Positions 16,513-25,157 of a stretch of 32,220 nucleotides of DNA are shown here, piece after piece; positions within the stretch are counted from its first letter, which is position 1, and every line of letters begins with the position of its first letter. Origin of the DNA: Bacteroidota bacterium (lineage in GTDB: Bacteria > Bacteroidota > Bacteroidia > Chitinophagales > LD1). The notes under the pieces are model-generated. The model searched no databases and was not told where the DNA came from. It saw only the letters and a program-made list of their open reading frames with translations. A program made the position numbers and the translations under genes. Location of the stretch: positions 1 through 32,220 of the forward strand of contig CANJVG010000028.1 in assembly GCA_947478005.1 (NCBI GenBank), given 5' to 3'.

Positions 16513-17442
16513 TTAGTTTGCGGCATTAGTAAAACCTAAAAATGATTTGAGTTTATGGGAGAATGAAGCAGGAGCGGCTTCATCAAATCGTGGCGCGAAA
16601 ATATTTTCACCAAACTCATTTTTGTTTATAGCAAACGGCTGATAGCTGAATGACCTCAACACTTTTACATTCTCGGGTTTTTTCCAAGGATTGAATTGCA
16701 TGTAAAAATTGGTATCCACTTCCAACACTTGCACCTTATCGGGATTGGTAGCTGAATACATGTGATAGTGAATTGATTTTTCTTCGGAAGGCACTAAAAT
16801 CAATTGAATAGCCAAACGTAAATTATTGGTTTTGTTCAACGCAGAATAATGAATAATGCTATCTTCTAACACCACCGATTCCCCTGCTTTAATATTCATC
16901 GGTTTCAAATGATGGTTAATGATATCATGCTTAATACCTTCGTGTTCCCAAGGAATCATGGGCCCGCGAATTTCTCCAAAAAGCGTATGGATTCCCCGCA
17001 CCACCTGCAATGTTCCGTTAGTTTCGTTGCTATTCACCAACGGAAACCAAATAGAAACCGAAATGCATGTGCGCTCATCTACGAACGCGCAGTTTTGATG
17101 CAGGGGCACTTCACCAGTATCTGTGTTTTTGAGAATATCGTTGGCGATGCAGGGGCGATAATCTGCCAGCCATTTTTTAACATGCGGCTGAAAATATTTT
17201 GTGATTATATCGTAAACGGCTTGTTTAAATTCAGGGTTTTTGTCAATGAACGTGAAGTCGTAGGTAATAGGAATGCCAATGCCTATTTCATCGGCAGTAA
17301 TGTTTCCACTGCTCTTGAGTAGCAAATCGAAAAATCCTTTTTTCAAATCGGCTACTTCTTGCGCATTCAAAAAAGGAATAGTTACGTATCCATCTTTTTG
17401 AAATTGTTGCTCCAAATCTTCATCGTTCATTACCGCTCTCAT
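16513..17442 (-). CDS. PhyH-family protein with HxN iron motif
   Basis: 309 residues from the ATG at 17442 (the frame opens with TTG at 17448). The HxD motif is H115-Q-N117 (PLHQNCAFVDE, Asn codon 17094-17092), so the carboxylate ligand is an amide. The distal His198 (SIIHYSALN) and Arg209 (NNLRLAIQL) are kept; the LPGSH turn is VRGIH. Asn is a poor iron ligand, so activity may be altered or lost. It is the first gene of the minus-strand operon, 3 bp ahead of the Wzm gene. Its C-terminal HKLKSFLGF tail resembles that of the PhyH at 12750. Confidence 0.85.
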   Translation of the reverse strand: MRAVMNDEDLEQQFQKDGYVTIPFLNAQEVADLKKGFFDLLLKSSGNITADEIGIGIPITYDFTFIDKNPEFKQAVYDIITKYFQPHVKKWLADYRPCIANDILKNTDTGEVPLHQNCAFVDERTCISVSIWFPLVNSNETNGTLQVVRGIHTLFGEIRGPMIPWEHEGIKHDIINHHLKPMNIKAGESVVLEDSIIHYSALNKTNNLRLAIQLILVPSEEKSIHYHMYSATNPDKVQVLEVDTNFYMQFNPWKKPENVKVLRSFSYQPFAINKNEFGENIFAPRFDEAAPASFSHKLKSFLGFTNAAN

Positions 17443-17459
17443 GCGCAAACTATTTTCGT

Positions 17460-17467
17460 CAAATTTA
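17460..17467 (-). promoter_or_regulatory. Candidate -7 element of the minus-strand oxygenase operon
   Basis: On the minus strand the sequence is TAAATTTG, an exact TAnnTTTG, 17 bp before the ATG at 17442. It is the only such element in the 100 bp ahead of the operon. No clear -33 TTTG is visible. Confidence 0.45.
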
Positions 17468-17536
17468 ATTGGATTGAATGAAATATAGAGATGAAGTTTG
17501 TCAACGTGAAATTAGTTGTTTCTATAAAACAAATAT

Positions 17537-17570
17537 CCCTCTCTTTCAAATTTTGAAGAGAGGGTTTTGT
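17537..17570. terminator. Hairpin terminator
   Basis: CCCTCTCTTTCAAA (17537-17550) pairs with TTTTGAAGAGAGGG (17551-17564) with one bulge, followed on the plus strand by TTTTGTTTTTG. On the minus strand it follows the decayed gene at 17627-17936 and precedes the PhyH operon promoter, so it isolates the operon from upstream transcription. Confidence 0.65.
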
Positions 17571-17626
17571 TTTTGTGTTTTGGGACGGAATTCCTGCCTG
17601 ACTGCATCAAGGTCGGCATCGTAATA

Positions 17627-17936
17627 CTAACTCAAACACAAAGGATAGAATTCTTCATAAGTTGAACGGCTATTTCGATCGGTGTAGGCTACCAGCTTTT
17701 CATTATCGCTTAGTTGGTTTAGGAGCACCAGGCGGCTTTCATTCATGGTAATGGTCTTACCTTCATGCACCGCCAGATTTAAAGCTTCGCTGCTAAAGCC
17801 GCCATAATAATTATTTTAGGCGGTGGTAATGGGCCGTCAGGCTCAGAATATGCGCCTCGGTAAAATCTTTCAACTGCTCGCGACTTAACCGAACACTTAA
17901 AAATCGAACTCTAAAGTACTTCATTAATTCAATCAT
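17627..17936 (-). pseudogene. Small unknown gene broken by a frameshift
   Basis: From ATG at 17936 (or 17924) the frame encodes MIELMKYFRVRFLSVRLSRE and on to HYHRLK, then hits TAA near 17811. In the next frame it continues NNYYGGFSSEALNLAVHEGK, then MNESRLVLLNQLSDNEKLVA and ends EEFYPLCLS, TAG at 17629-17627. One extra base at the AAATAATTATT stretch explains the break; the restored product would be about 103 residues. I do not recognise the family. It lies downstream of the LytTR pseudogene on the same strand, an order like LytTR then small gene at the left end of the window. Confidence 0.5.
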
Positions 17937-18202
17937 GGCTTTTGTTTTATGGTTTATGAATAATAGGATACAGACTACTAATTGTATTTTTCTGTAAAGC
18001 TTTTTCTACCTGTGTTTTTTCAAATAACGATGAGCAATACTAATGCGCAGTGATTACATTGAAAAGGTATAAATAACGAAGAGCCCATTTGGTGTCATGA
18101 GTACTCGGCAGCTTGTAACGAACAGGCCTTTTACTGTCATGAACTGATGAAACACGGTAAAGAAACTGTGTTTCGGCAGCTAAAAAGAAGAGGTAAAGGT
18201 GG
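17937..18202. other. Intergenic region with recurring TAACGA motifs
   Basis: No gene is seen. On the minus strand TCGTTA-type motifs occur with centres at 18026, 18075 and 18117; the last two are 42 bp apart (twice 21). The copy at 18117 reads TTCGTTACA on the minus strand, identical to the core of the 355-396 array beside the intact LytTR gene. An imperfect hairpin GAAACAC/GTGTTTC lies at 18149-18174. Confidence 0.4.
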
Positions 18203-18550
18203 TTAAGTACAATTCTTGAGTTTGTCCATCAAGACCTTGTGCCTGCCAGCGCTTACTTTCAGGTTTACTTCGCAGTTGTATTTGAGCAAAATCCAACCTT
18301 TATTGCTAACAGCACCTACAAAGTCGATGGCAACGATCGTAGAGCGGTTGATGCGATGAAAATCGACTCCGTCCAACTCCACTTCAAATTATTTAAGCAA
18401 TTTGCTAGCAAATTTTACAATAAGCTTTTCCGGATTTTTCAAATCATACAAATGCAGATAGGTATATCGCTCTTTGGCGACTAAGTAAATAATGTCTTCG
18501 CGATTGGGTTTAAGGGTGTTCCCTTTTTCTTTGATAATAATTTTTGCCAT
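18203..18550 (-). pseudogene. Stand-alone LytTR regulator broken by an in-frame TAA
   Basis: A 116-codon frame from ATG at 18550 is interrupted only by TAA at 18391-18389 (codon 54). Before the stop: EDIIYLVAKERYTYLHLYDL and LIVKFASKLLK; after it: FHRINRSTIVAIDFVGAVSN and LKVSAGRHKVLMDKLK. FHRINRSTIV is the LytTR core. The size and layout match the intact regulator at 407-754. The stop removes the DNA-binding half, so the gene is probably dead. Its downstream side holds the same TTCGTTACA motif as that of the intact copy. Confidence 0.8.
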
Positions 18551-18752
18551 CACAAATGTTGTTTGTTTAAAAATCGCAGGCTAAAAGTAGTACATGTGTT
18601 TGGGGTTTTAAAATGGGTTAAAAATGACCGTTCGGGCAGGAGGTCTTTACCCATAAAAAAAGAATCCTGATTTTTGTTGCGCGTTTGGAGCCTGGTATCT
18701 TAGGTGTCGTTTGAATTCCTATTTTAGTCTTGCTTCTAGTTTCTAAAAAGAG

Positions 18753-20225
18753 ATGGAGTTTATGAAAACAGCGGTATTGTCGATTGCTATTCTATTTTTT
18801 TGCGCCAGCCTTTTTGCGCAGGATGTTCCCTTAGTGGTCTTCGTGTCACGCCCGGTTTCAACTGTGCTTCAGTTTCCGATGGAGAGCGACCAATGGTCCA
18901 ACTCGCCCTTGATGAAAAACAAACCCATGGACCCTATGTCTACTGTGGTGCTGCCACCCGCTGTCCCCCCTAAGCGAGAGCCATTACCACCATCTATACT
19001 CGCTGTTGACACGGTATGGCTTGAAAACAATACGCCAATTACTGCCACCGGAGTTTTTGATTATGACAGTTCTAAAACGGATAATGGATTAACCCTGCTC
19101 GATCAGGCTACAAGAAGTTGTTTAGTGGATATGAATGGAAAAATATTAAAAAAACTTCCCTTCGGCTTTCCCACTGTTTTCCCCGATGGCAGCATGGTTG
19201 GTCAAATGGGGGCTTACTTGGTGAAATATGATGCGGATATGAATCTTCTTTGGAAAATAATGGCCGGTGCTCATCATGAAATTACAACCGATGCAAATGG
19301 GGCTATCTATCTATTGTCAAGCGATTCCCATGAATATATGGGTTTGAATATACGGTTTGATGAACTAAAGATTTTCTCTGCAGATGGTGATTTAATATAC
19401 ACATGGACTGTCTACGACCACCTCAAGGAATTTTTCGCTATCATTTCAAAGTCTACATTCGTCAGTGGACTATATAACCAATATGATTCTACAAAAGGAA
19501 TAGAAGAGTATATTGCCCAAGACCCCAGCCTTTTTTTTAACCACGAGACTGGCGATACGACATGTAATTTTGAATTAACTCATTTTAATTCCATTCAGGT
19601 ACTTCCCGACAACGATGTTGCGAGAAAGATACCGGCCTTTAAAAAGGGTAATCTTCTTTTGAGTTTTAATCCTTACGCATGCTATGGCATTTTAGATACG
19701 TCAACCCACAAAATTGAGTGGGTGGGTTACTTGCCGGAAAGAACAACTTTGCATACGCCTATTTTAACAGCTACCGGCACCATTCTGATTTTCCAAAACA
19801 GTACACCGAGCAGAAAATCTCAATCGCAAGATGACCAGCCGTGTATGAAATACTTGAATAAACATATTTCTTCCAAAAGAATGAGTCGGAATCCGCCCTC
19901 CCGAAATTGGGTGAGTGTTAGCGAGTATAACCCTTTGACAGGCTCCAAAGTGTGGGAATATACAGCCGATCCAAAAGAATCTTTGCATGCAGACGGCCTG
20001 GGTAGTGCCCAACGCTTATGGAATGGCAATACGTTAGTTTGTGTAGCGACCGAACTGCATGGAAAAGGTGGCCGTATTTTCGAGGTAACTCCTGAAAAGA
20101 AAATAGTCTGGTCGTATATATCTCCCGAAATTGATCACGAGCACAAATTTCCTTGTTGCTTCTATAGAGCTAAGCGCGTTAGTTACGATATAGCCGAGAA
20201 GGTCGTTCCGGGTTTTAAGCATTAA
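18753..20225 (+). CDS. Secreted arylsulfotransferase (ASST)-like beta-propeller protein
   Basis: 490 residues; signal peptide ends SLFAQ near residue 23. Met4 (18762), preceded by GGAG, may be the true start. After a Pro-rich linker (60-85) the body has propeller-like repeats: AGAHHEITTDANGAIYLLSS (~171-190), HFNSIQVLPDND, GNLLLSFNPYACYGILDTS, LHTPILTATGTILIFQNS, SEYNPLTGSKVWEYTADP and GRIFEVTPEKKIVWSYISPE. His-containing turns followed by DANG and the closing KIVW strand fit the ASST/arylsulfotransferase_2 group, which transfers sulfate between phenolic esters in the periplasm. I cannot place the catalytic His firmly. It heads a plus-strand group with an outer-membrane barrel and a phosphodiesterase-type enzyme. 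Confidence 0.68.
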   Translation: MEFMKTAVLSIAILFFCASLFAQDVPLVVFVSRPVSTVLQFPMESDQWSNSPLMKNKPMDPMSTVVLPPAVPPKREPLPPSILAVDTVWLENNTPITATGVFDYDSSKTDNGLTLLDQATRSCLVDMNGKILKKLPFGFPTVFPDGSMVGQMGAYLVKYDADMNLLWKIMAGAHHEITTDANGAIYLLSSDSHEYMGLNIRFDELKIFSADGDLIYTWTVYDHLKEFFAIISKSTFVSGLYNQYDSTKGIEEYIAQDPSLFFNHETGDTTCNFELTHFNSIQVLPDNDVARKIPAFKKGNLLLSFNPYACYGILDTSTHKIEWVGYLPERTTLHTPILTATGTILIFQNSTPSRKSQSQDDQPCMKYLNKHISSKRMSRNPPSRNWVSVSEYNPLTGSKVWEYTADPKESLHADGLGSAQRLWNGNTLVCVATELHGKGGRIFEVTPEKKIVWSYISPEIDHEHKFPCCFYRAKRVSYDIAEKVVPGFKH

Positions 20226-20350
20226 AGTTGGCTTTGTAAAAAAGCATATACGTAGTAGGTCATCTTTTTCCCCATTTGTATTACTATTAAGTTTACATTT
20301 GGCGGAAAGATTTTTTTGAATAATAGTTACTTAACGCAACCCAACTGCCT

Positions 20351-21619
20351 ATGCAATTCAAACTTTACACTGTTAAAGCAAGCTGTCTTCTCTCTTTTCA
20401 AAAAATTCTTTTAGGGCTGCTGTTTATTATCATTTCCCAGTTTACTTACGCCACTGCCGATTCAATAGTGGTTGAACCTGTAAGACCTTATGTAAAGTAT
20501 TTCAACCCCTCAAAGATGGATGTCCTCACTACTTTTAAAGAAAAATACAGCAACTCCAATTTCTTTTTCTGGAGCAAAAGTCTGAAGATGGGTTTTGGCT
20601 TTGTGTTCAAAGATGTGGCCTTTTCGCACTATGGGGGCGCCTGGTTTCGTCCGCTTTCGTTTACCAAATACAAAGGCGATTTAATTATTGGTGCCAACTA
20701 TTCCATGCCTAATGCCGAGATTAAACAGTATGATATTCAAATAGAGCATCGCCATGAATTTGGTTTAAGTTATGGTGGCGGGGTTTATAATTCTGCACAA
20801 GTTCCTACGCTTAAAACGATTAACTACTGGGGCAAGGTTTCGTTCCGCAAAACCATTAAGAAGTTCTCGTTTATAGTTACCGCGCAGGTTACTCCGCTTA
20901 CCAATGGTAGCAAAAACATGGCTGACCATATTCGTCCGGGTTTTTATGCCGCAGTATACCATCCCATTTTTATGGCTGCTGGTGGTTACTCATATGCCCA
21001 GTTTAGAAGTTGTATTGCTGTAATGTCGCCCAAAGAGGGCGCTAAATACCGCCCCGTTTTCGAAGCTCTTTATATAGATAACAATGCCGGAAGTTATACT
21101 GGTCTGCAATATGTTCTTGTCGATTTCACGTTGGGTTATGATGGAGGGTTTTTGAGTCATGCCGCGCGTTTGGGACGGGCCATGAGCCCCACCGGTTTAG
21201 AATTCGGCAATCCACTTGGCTTTCTTAGTAATCCGGTAACCGTAGCTAATTGGAACCGCAAACTAAACAGTTGGGAAATGGGCCGCATGCTCAACTTTCG
21301 TTTAGAAAACTACCGAACGCCAGTTAAAGATAAGATAACAGGAAGTGTTATCGGCCACGATTTTAACGGTTATGCCCAATTTGTTATAAACCCTTTCCAG
21401 TTTGATAAAAAACATAACGCCCTCGACCCGTTCTTTATAGGAGCCGAATACCTTTACATATATAAATACCTTCCTACTAAAAATTTAACCAGCCAGGGTG
21501 GTATACTCGCTGGCTATTTCTATAATATTAAAGCCTTCACTTTGTCTGCCGGTTTGGAGTATGTGATTAAAACCAATCAACCTATCATAAACTTGGGCAT
21601 GATTTATCTTCCACAATAA
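20351..21619 (+). CDS. Predicted outer-membrane beta-barrel protein
   Basis: 422 residues. A long N-terminal signal (charged start, hydrophobic 18-34, ending TYATA) is followed by many amphipathic strands with aromatic girdles (KMGFGFVFKDVAF, DLIIGANYSMPNAEIKQYDI, GGILAGYFYNIKAFTLSAGL) and a final strand PIINLGMIYLPQ. No known family motif recognised. It lies 29 bp before the phosphodiesterase-type gene and likely shares its operon; a role as substrate channel or surface receptor for that pathway is inferred. Confidence 0.65.
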   Translation: MQFKLYTVKASCLLSFQKILLGLLFIIISQFTYATADSIVVEPVRPYVKYFNPSKMDVLTTFKEKYSNSNFFFWSKSLKMGFGFVFKDVAFSHYGGAWFRPLSFTKYKGDLIIGANYSMPNAEIKQYDIQIEHRHEFGLSYGGGVYNSAQVPTLKTINYWGKVSFRKTIKKFSFIVTAQVTPLTNGSKNMADHIRPGFYAAVYHPIFMAAGGYSYAQFRSCIAVMSPKEGAKYRPVFEALYIDNNAGSYTGLQYVLVDFTLGYDGGFLSHAARLGRAMSPTGLEFGNPLGFLSNPVTVANWNRKLNSWEMGRMLNFRLENYRTPVKDKITGSVIGHDFNGYAQFVINPFQFDKKHNALDPFFIGAEYLYIYKYLPTKNLTSQGGILAGYFYNIKAFTLSAGLEYVIKTNQPIINLGMIYLPQ

Positions 21620-21648
21620 TCGTTCAGCTATTTCTAAAAAAATAAGCC

Positions 21649-23616
21649 ATGAAAAAATCAATCATCTGCATCTTCGCGCTTTTGCTGTTCTCTGTCAGCA
21701 GTTCTTTTAGTCAGGAAAAACCGACTAAACTATATTGGTTTATACCCGATGGTTTGCGTGCCGAACCCGATTTGTTTAAGTTGTTCGACTGGGCGGAAAA
21801 AGGCTACCTGCCCAACATAAAATATATGATGGACCATGGTGCTCATGGTTATTCTACACCTGTATTCCCCACCCACACTCCGGTAAACTTTGCAGCCCTG
21901 CTTACAGGGGCTACACCTAAAGTAAATGGAGTAGCTGACGGACCGATGCACACCGAAGGTTTTCCGCTTTCGAAAGTATCGGTAGGTGGTTTTCGTTCCA
22001 GCGCGCGCAGAGTGCCAGCGGTTTGGTCTATTATGGAAAAAGCAGATAAAAACACGGTGGTGCTTTCGGTGCCGGGCTCTACTCCCCCCGAAATAACCAG
22101 AGGAATGGTGGTGCGCGGAAGATGGGGCGGCTGGGGTGCCGAAACCTATTCCTTGGTTTTTGAAAAGCAAACCAATAATAAAAGACAGTTTGAACAGGGA
22201 AGAAGCGTTCGTCTTTTCTTCAACGGTCCTAAGCTGGCTCAATACGTAGGCACCTCAGAGCCAAAAGATTGGAATTTGGATGTGAAGACCTATAGCCCCG
22301 CTACTGAAATTTCCCTTACTGCCTATGGAAGCACCCTGTTTGGATATGTCTATGATAGCACCAATGACAGCCTTGTAAATTATGACCATATTGTTTTCTC
22401 GATTAATAAATCACAAATAATAGCTGACCTGAAACAAGGAGAATGGGGTAATTGGATTCCATGGGGCGTAAATTTTGATAATGTTCCCGTTCCAACAGCT
22501 CTCATGCCGGGGCTTATTAAGCTTGATGCCGATGGTTATTTCCGCATCCGGATTCTTTACAATAATCTTAACCGATCGCTCACCATGCCCGAAGAGGCAT
22601 CGAAAGAATTGAGCGACAGTGTGGGTCCGCTGGTTGATTACCCGGATAACTATCCACCACAACTCATTTTCTACAAAGAAGACAAGCCGATTTTTCAAGA
22701 TGAAATGAAAATGTCTTTCGACTGGCACAAAAAGGCGATTGGATTTGTGATGAACAGATATCATCCCGATGTAGTAATTCATGATATTTATACCCCTAAT
22801 CAAATGCTTACCAGCCGTTGGTGGTTAGGGTATGTTGACCCTGCCAGCGAGCGGTATAAGAATGTAGATGCCAAGGAGCATGATAAACTTTGGAATGAGG
22901 TAAAAGGTATGTATCTGCAAGTAGATAGTATGGTGGGGCAAATATTGGCCAATGTAGATTCCAACACCTTGGTTGTTTTTAGTTCCGACCATGGTGCCTG
23001 TCCGTTGAACACATCTATAATGGTGAATAATCTGTTTGCCAAAAACGGTTATCTCAAATTCAATCTCGATACAGTGACCGGTGAACCGATTATTGACTAT
23101 GCTCATTCCAAAGCTATTTACTTAAAAATGGACGGGGTATTTCTTAACCCGGCAGGCTTAGACGGAAACTGGAAACGAGGTTCAGGTCCTGAATATGAAA
23201 AGTTAAGAGATGACATTAAAAAGCTCCTTACTGATTTGAAGACTGAAAAAGGAGAACATCCGATTACCTCAGTTACCAAATGGGAAGATGCCGAGCAGTT
23301 TCTTGACCTACCCAAGGATAGAGTGGGGGACCTTATCATATCAAATAAACCCGGCTTCGGTTTCTATGAAGAGTTTACTGAAAAGATGGAATTATTCAGC
23401 ACCCCACTTATCACCGGCTACAAACAGGCTATCTTAGGCAAGGATGTGAAGGCCATGTGGACGCCATTTGTAATTATGGGTAAAGGAGTAAAGCAAGGCG
23501 TAACGCTCGATAAGAACATCAGCCATATAGATCAGTTGCCGACCATTCTTAAGTTAATGGACATGGAAATTCCATCGTATGTAGAAGGGAAGGCAATAGA
23601 CCAGGTTTTTAAATGA
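21649..23616 (+). CDS. Type I phosphodiesterase/nucleotide pyrophosphatase (alkaline phosphatase superfamily)
   Basis: 655 residues with signal peptide (ends SFSQ, about 21). Metal-site Asp34 (FIPDGLRAEPD) and the nucleophile region PTHTPVNFAALLTGATP (Thr77 probable) match the PF01663-type signature; later metal ligands are D and H in VVIHDIYTPNQM, SSDHGA and SHIDQLPT. The family hydrolyses phosphodiesters or pyrophosphates with two zinc ions, here in the periplasm. A large insert (about 200-350) separates the nucleophile from the second metal site. The link with an ASST-like gene and a barrel suggests handling of an ester-modified extracellular substrate. Confidence 0.87.
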   Translation: MKKSIICIFALLLFSVSSSFSQEKPTKLYWFIPDGLRAEPDLFKLFDWAEKGYLPNIKYMMDHGAHGYSTPVFPTHTPVNFAALLTGATPKVNGVADGPMHTEGFPLSKVSVGGFRSSARRVPAVWSIMEKADKNTVVLSVPGSTPPEITRGMVVRGRWGGWGAETYSLVFEKQTNNKRQFEQGRSVRLFFNGPKLAQYVGTSEPKDWNLDVKTYSPATEISLTAYGSTLFGYVYDSTNDSLVNYDHIVFSINKSQIIADLKQGEWGNWIPWGVNFDNVPVPTALMPGLIKLDADGYFRIRILYNNLNRSLTMPEEASKELSDSVGPLVDYPDNYPPQLIFYKEDKPIFQDEMKMSFDWHKKAIGFVMNRYHPDVVIHDIYTPNQMLTSRWWLGYVDPASERYKNVDAKEHDKLWNEVKGMYLQVDSMVGQILANVDSNTLVVFSSDHGACPLNTSIMVNNLFAKNGYLKFNLDTVTGEPIIDYAHSKAIYLKMDGVFLNPAGLDGNWKRGSGPEYEKLRDDIKKLLTDLKTEKGEHPITSVTKWEDAEQFLDLPKDRVGDLIISNKPGFGFYEEFTEKMELFSTPLITGYKQAILGKDVKAMWTPFVIMGKGVKQGVTLDKNISHIDQLPTILKLMDMEIPSYVEGKAIDQVFK

Positions 23617-23683
23617 GAAATGTTGCGGGGGGTGGCATATCTTCCAGCCTATTTCGCGCTTAAATTAGAGATAGAATTAAACG

Positions 23684-24253
23684 ATGGGTCACAAATCACG
23701 CAGTCTATTTTTCCTTGGTTTGCTTTTATGTATTTCTAGCTTGGCATCAGCTCAAAAGGATAGCGCTGCCTTGCCTTTTGCTATTAATTATTCCGGCTCC
23801 TTAAAACTAGTGAGCAGTACACAAATGGTAAAGTATGATTATTCCGAATTCAGTTCGGGGGAAGATATTTGGCAGGTGAAGCAGTATCGAAACTGCGCAA
23901 AAGAAAAGGCTCATAAAATCGTTGATGACCGGAAGTTTTTCCTGTTAGCTATGTTCAAAGATCAGCCTTCTCCCTATCCGGGTGTGCTTTCTAATAGCAT
24001 CGGTTGTCCAAAGGAATTTCAGCCCATTGTAAAGGAAGACACTGTGGCGGTGCAATTAAGTTTTAAATTATTGGCCACCAGCAATCTGATTTACGGCAAT
24101 TGTAACCCGCCAGATAATTATTATTACAGCACCTACCTGCTGTTTTTCTGCCCCGCAAAAAACGATTTTTTTGAAGTCAAGTTTTATACGCCTATTAAAA
24201 ATCCTTCAAAAAATTACGAAGGTTTAGCCGCTTCGCTAAAATGTAAAGACTGA
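23684..24253 (+). CDS. Small secreted protein of unknown function
   Basis: 189 residues; signal peptide ends SLASAQ (about 24). The mature part has several Cys (NCAKEK, IGCPKEF, YGNCNPP, FFCPAK, LKCKD), which suggests disulfides, and mixed strands. No family recognised. It follows the phosphodiesterase-type gene by 67 bp on the same strand and may be part of that unit. Confidence 0.65.
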   Translation: MGHKSRSLFFLGLLLCISSLASAQKDSAALPFAINYSGSLKLVSSTQMVKYDYSEFSSGEDIWQVKQYRNCAKEKAHKIVDDRKFFLLAMFKDQPSPYPGVLSNSIGCPKEFQPIVKEDTVAVQLSFKLLATSNLIYGNCNPPDNYYYSTYLLFFCPAKNDFFEVKFYTPIKNPSKNYEGLAASLKCKD

Positions 24254-24346
24254 GTAGCTTTACGTTTGTTAGTGTAAGTATGAAAACCGTTCAATAGCAA
24301 CCGAATAATTAATATTTCAGTATTGCTCTTTATCATTTAAGCCCCC

Positions 24347-25157
24347 ATGAAACCAACCGACAGACGGTTATTTTTCTTTCGAAACATAATGGTTTTAATC
24401 GTGGTGATAATCCTGGAAGCTGCGAGCTACACCGCCATGTGCTTCAATAGCCGCTCGTTCGATTGGCTTAGCAACAAAAATTATTTCAGGGTTCGCGCTA
24501 TGCTCATGGGCAATAAGGAGGGCGACCAACTGCCGCGCTACCTTACTCTTCCCTATTTGGGCTATTTACCTGACCTGAAGGTGAAAAAATAGTTTACCTG
24601 CGACCACCACATGAAGCTTATTATGGTAAACTAGATCCGTTTTATGTGGGAAAGCATTTCCGGAATTGGCACCGATTACGAGAAACTGGGAAGGCATACG
24701 CGATGAAATTCTGGCGTTTGAAAAGGAACATGGTCATCTCAACATCATGAACTCTCTGTCACCTGCTCAAGTTGAAGGCGCAGGCAAATGGAACCTGATC
24801 TACCTCATGAGTTTTCGCTGGAAATTTCACCAAAACATTAGACGCTTTCCGTTTACCTAGAGTGTGATAGAGCAGATACCCAATTGTGTGTTTGCAGGGA
24901 TAAGCATTCTGCCTCCGCATACTGAAATCAAACCGCACTTTGGCGATACCAATCACCTCGGGCTGGTAATTCCGGCTTCTTACCCGGAAATTGCGATTCA
25001 TTTGGGAGAGGAAGAACGAGGTTGGAAAGAGGGGGAGCTTTTATGTTTTATCAATGTAACCAAACACTGGGTTTGGAACCGTACTTCACACAGACGCTAT
25101 GTACTCATGTTCGATTTTATACCAATGGTTTTGGAACATCGCACCTCAGAAATATGA
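24347..25157 (+). pseudogene. Aspartyl/asparaginyl beta-hydroxylase with two frameshifts and a stop
   Basis: Three frame pieces read through as one membrane-anchored protein of about 269 residues. An N-terminal helix (12-30) is followed by LPYLGYLPDLKVKK; loss of one A in the A6 run at 24584-24589 shifts the frame to KIVYLRPPHEAYYGKLDPFY; a second one-base loss near 24648-24655 shifts to AFPELAPITRNWEGIRDEIL; then TAG at 24858-24860 precedes IEQIPNCVFAGISILPPHTE. The end has the family's two iron His (PHTEIKPHFGDTN, KHWVWNRTSHRRYV). The family uses a two-His site without a carboxylate ligand. Three lesions indicate a dead gene, though both indels lie at short A-runs where sequencing can err. 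Confidence 0.75.

Noticed and set aside
18149-18174. GAAACAC/GTGTTTC hairpin
   Set aside because: Short, imperfect and not followed by a T-run; no gene end close enough for a terminator.
18239-18484. Plus-strand 81-codon open frame
   Set aside because: It is the antisense shadow of the LytTR pseudogene, whose minus-strand translation shows the family core.
905-25157. Reassigned TAG codon, suggested by in-frame TAGs in two genes
   Set aside because: Intact genes in the window (2169-3758, 3911-6448) end in TAG at the natural C-terminus, and another broken gene has TAA, so ordinary nonsense mutations are simpler.
24666-25157. Separate small genes starting at 24666 and 24864
   Set aside because: They read as consecutive parts of one aspartyl/asparaginyl hydroxylase in the same frame, split by a stop.
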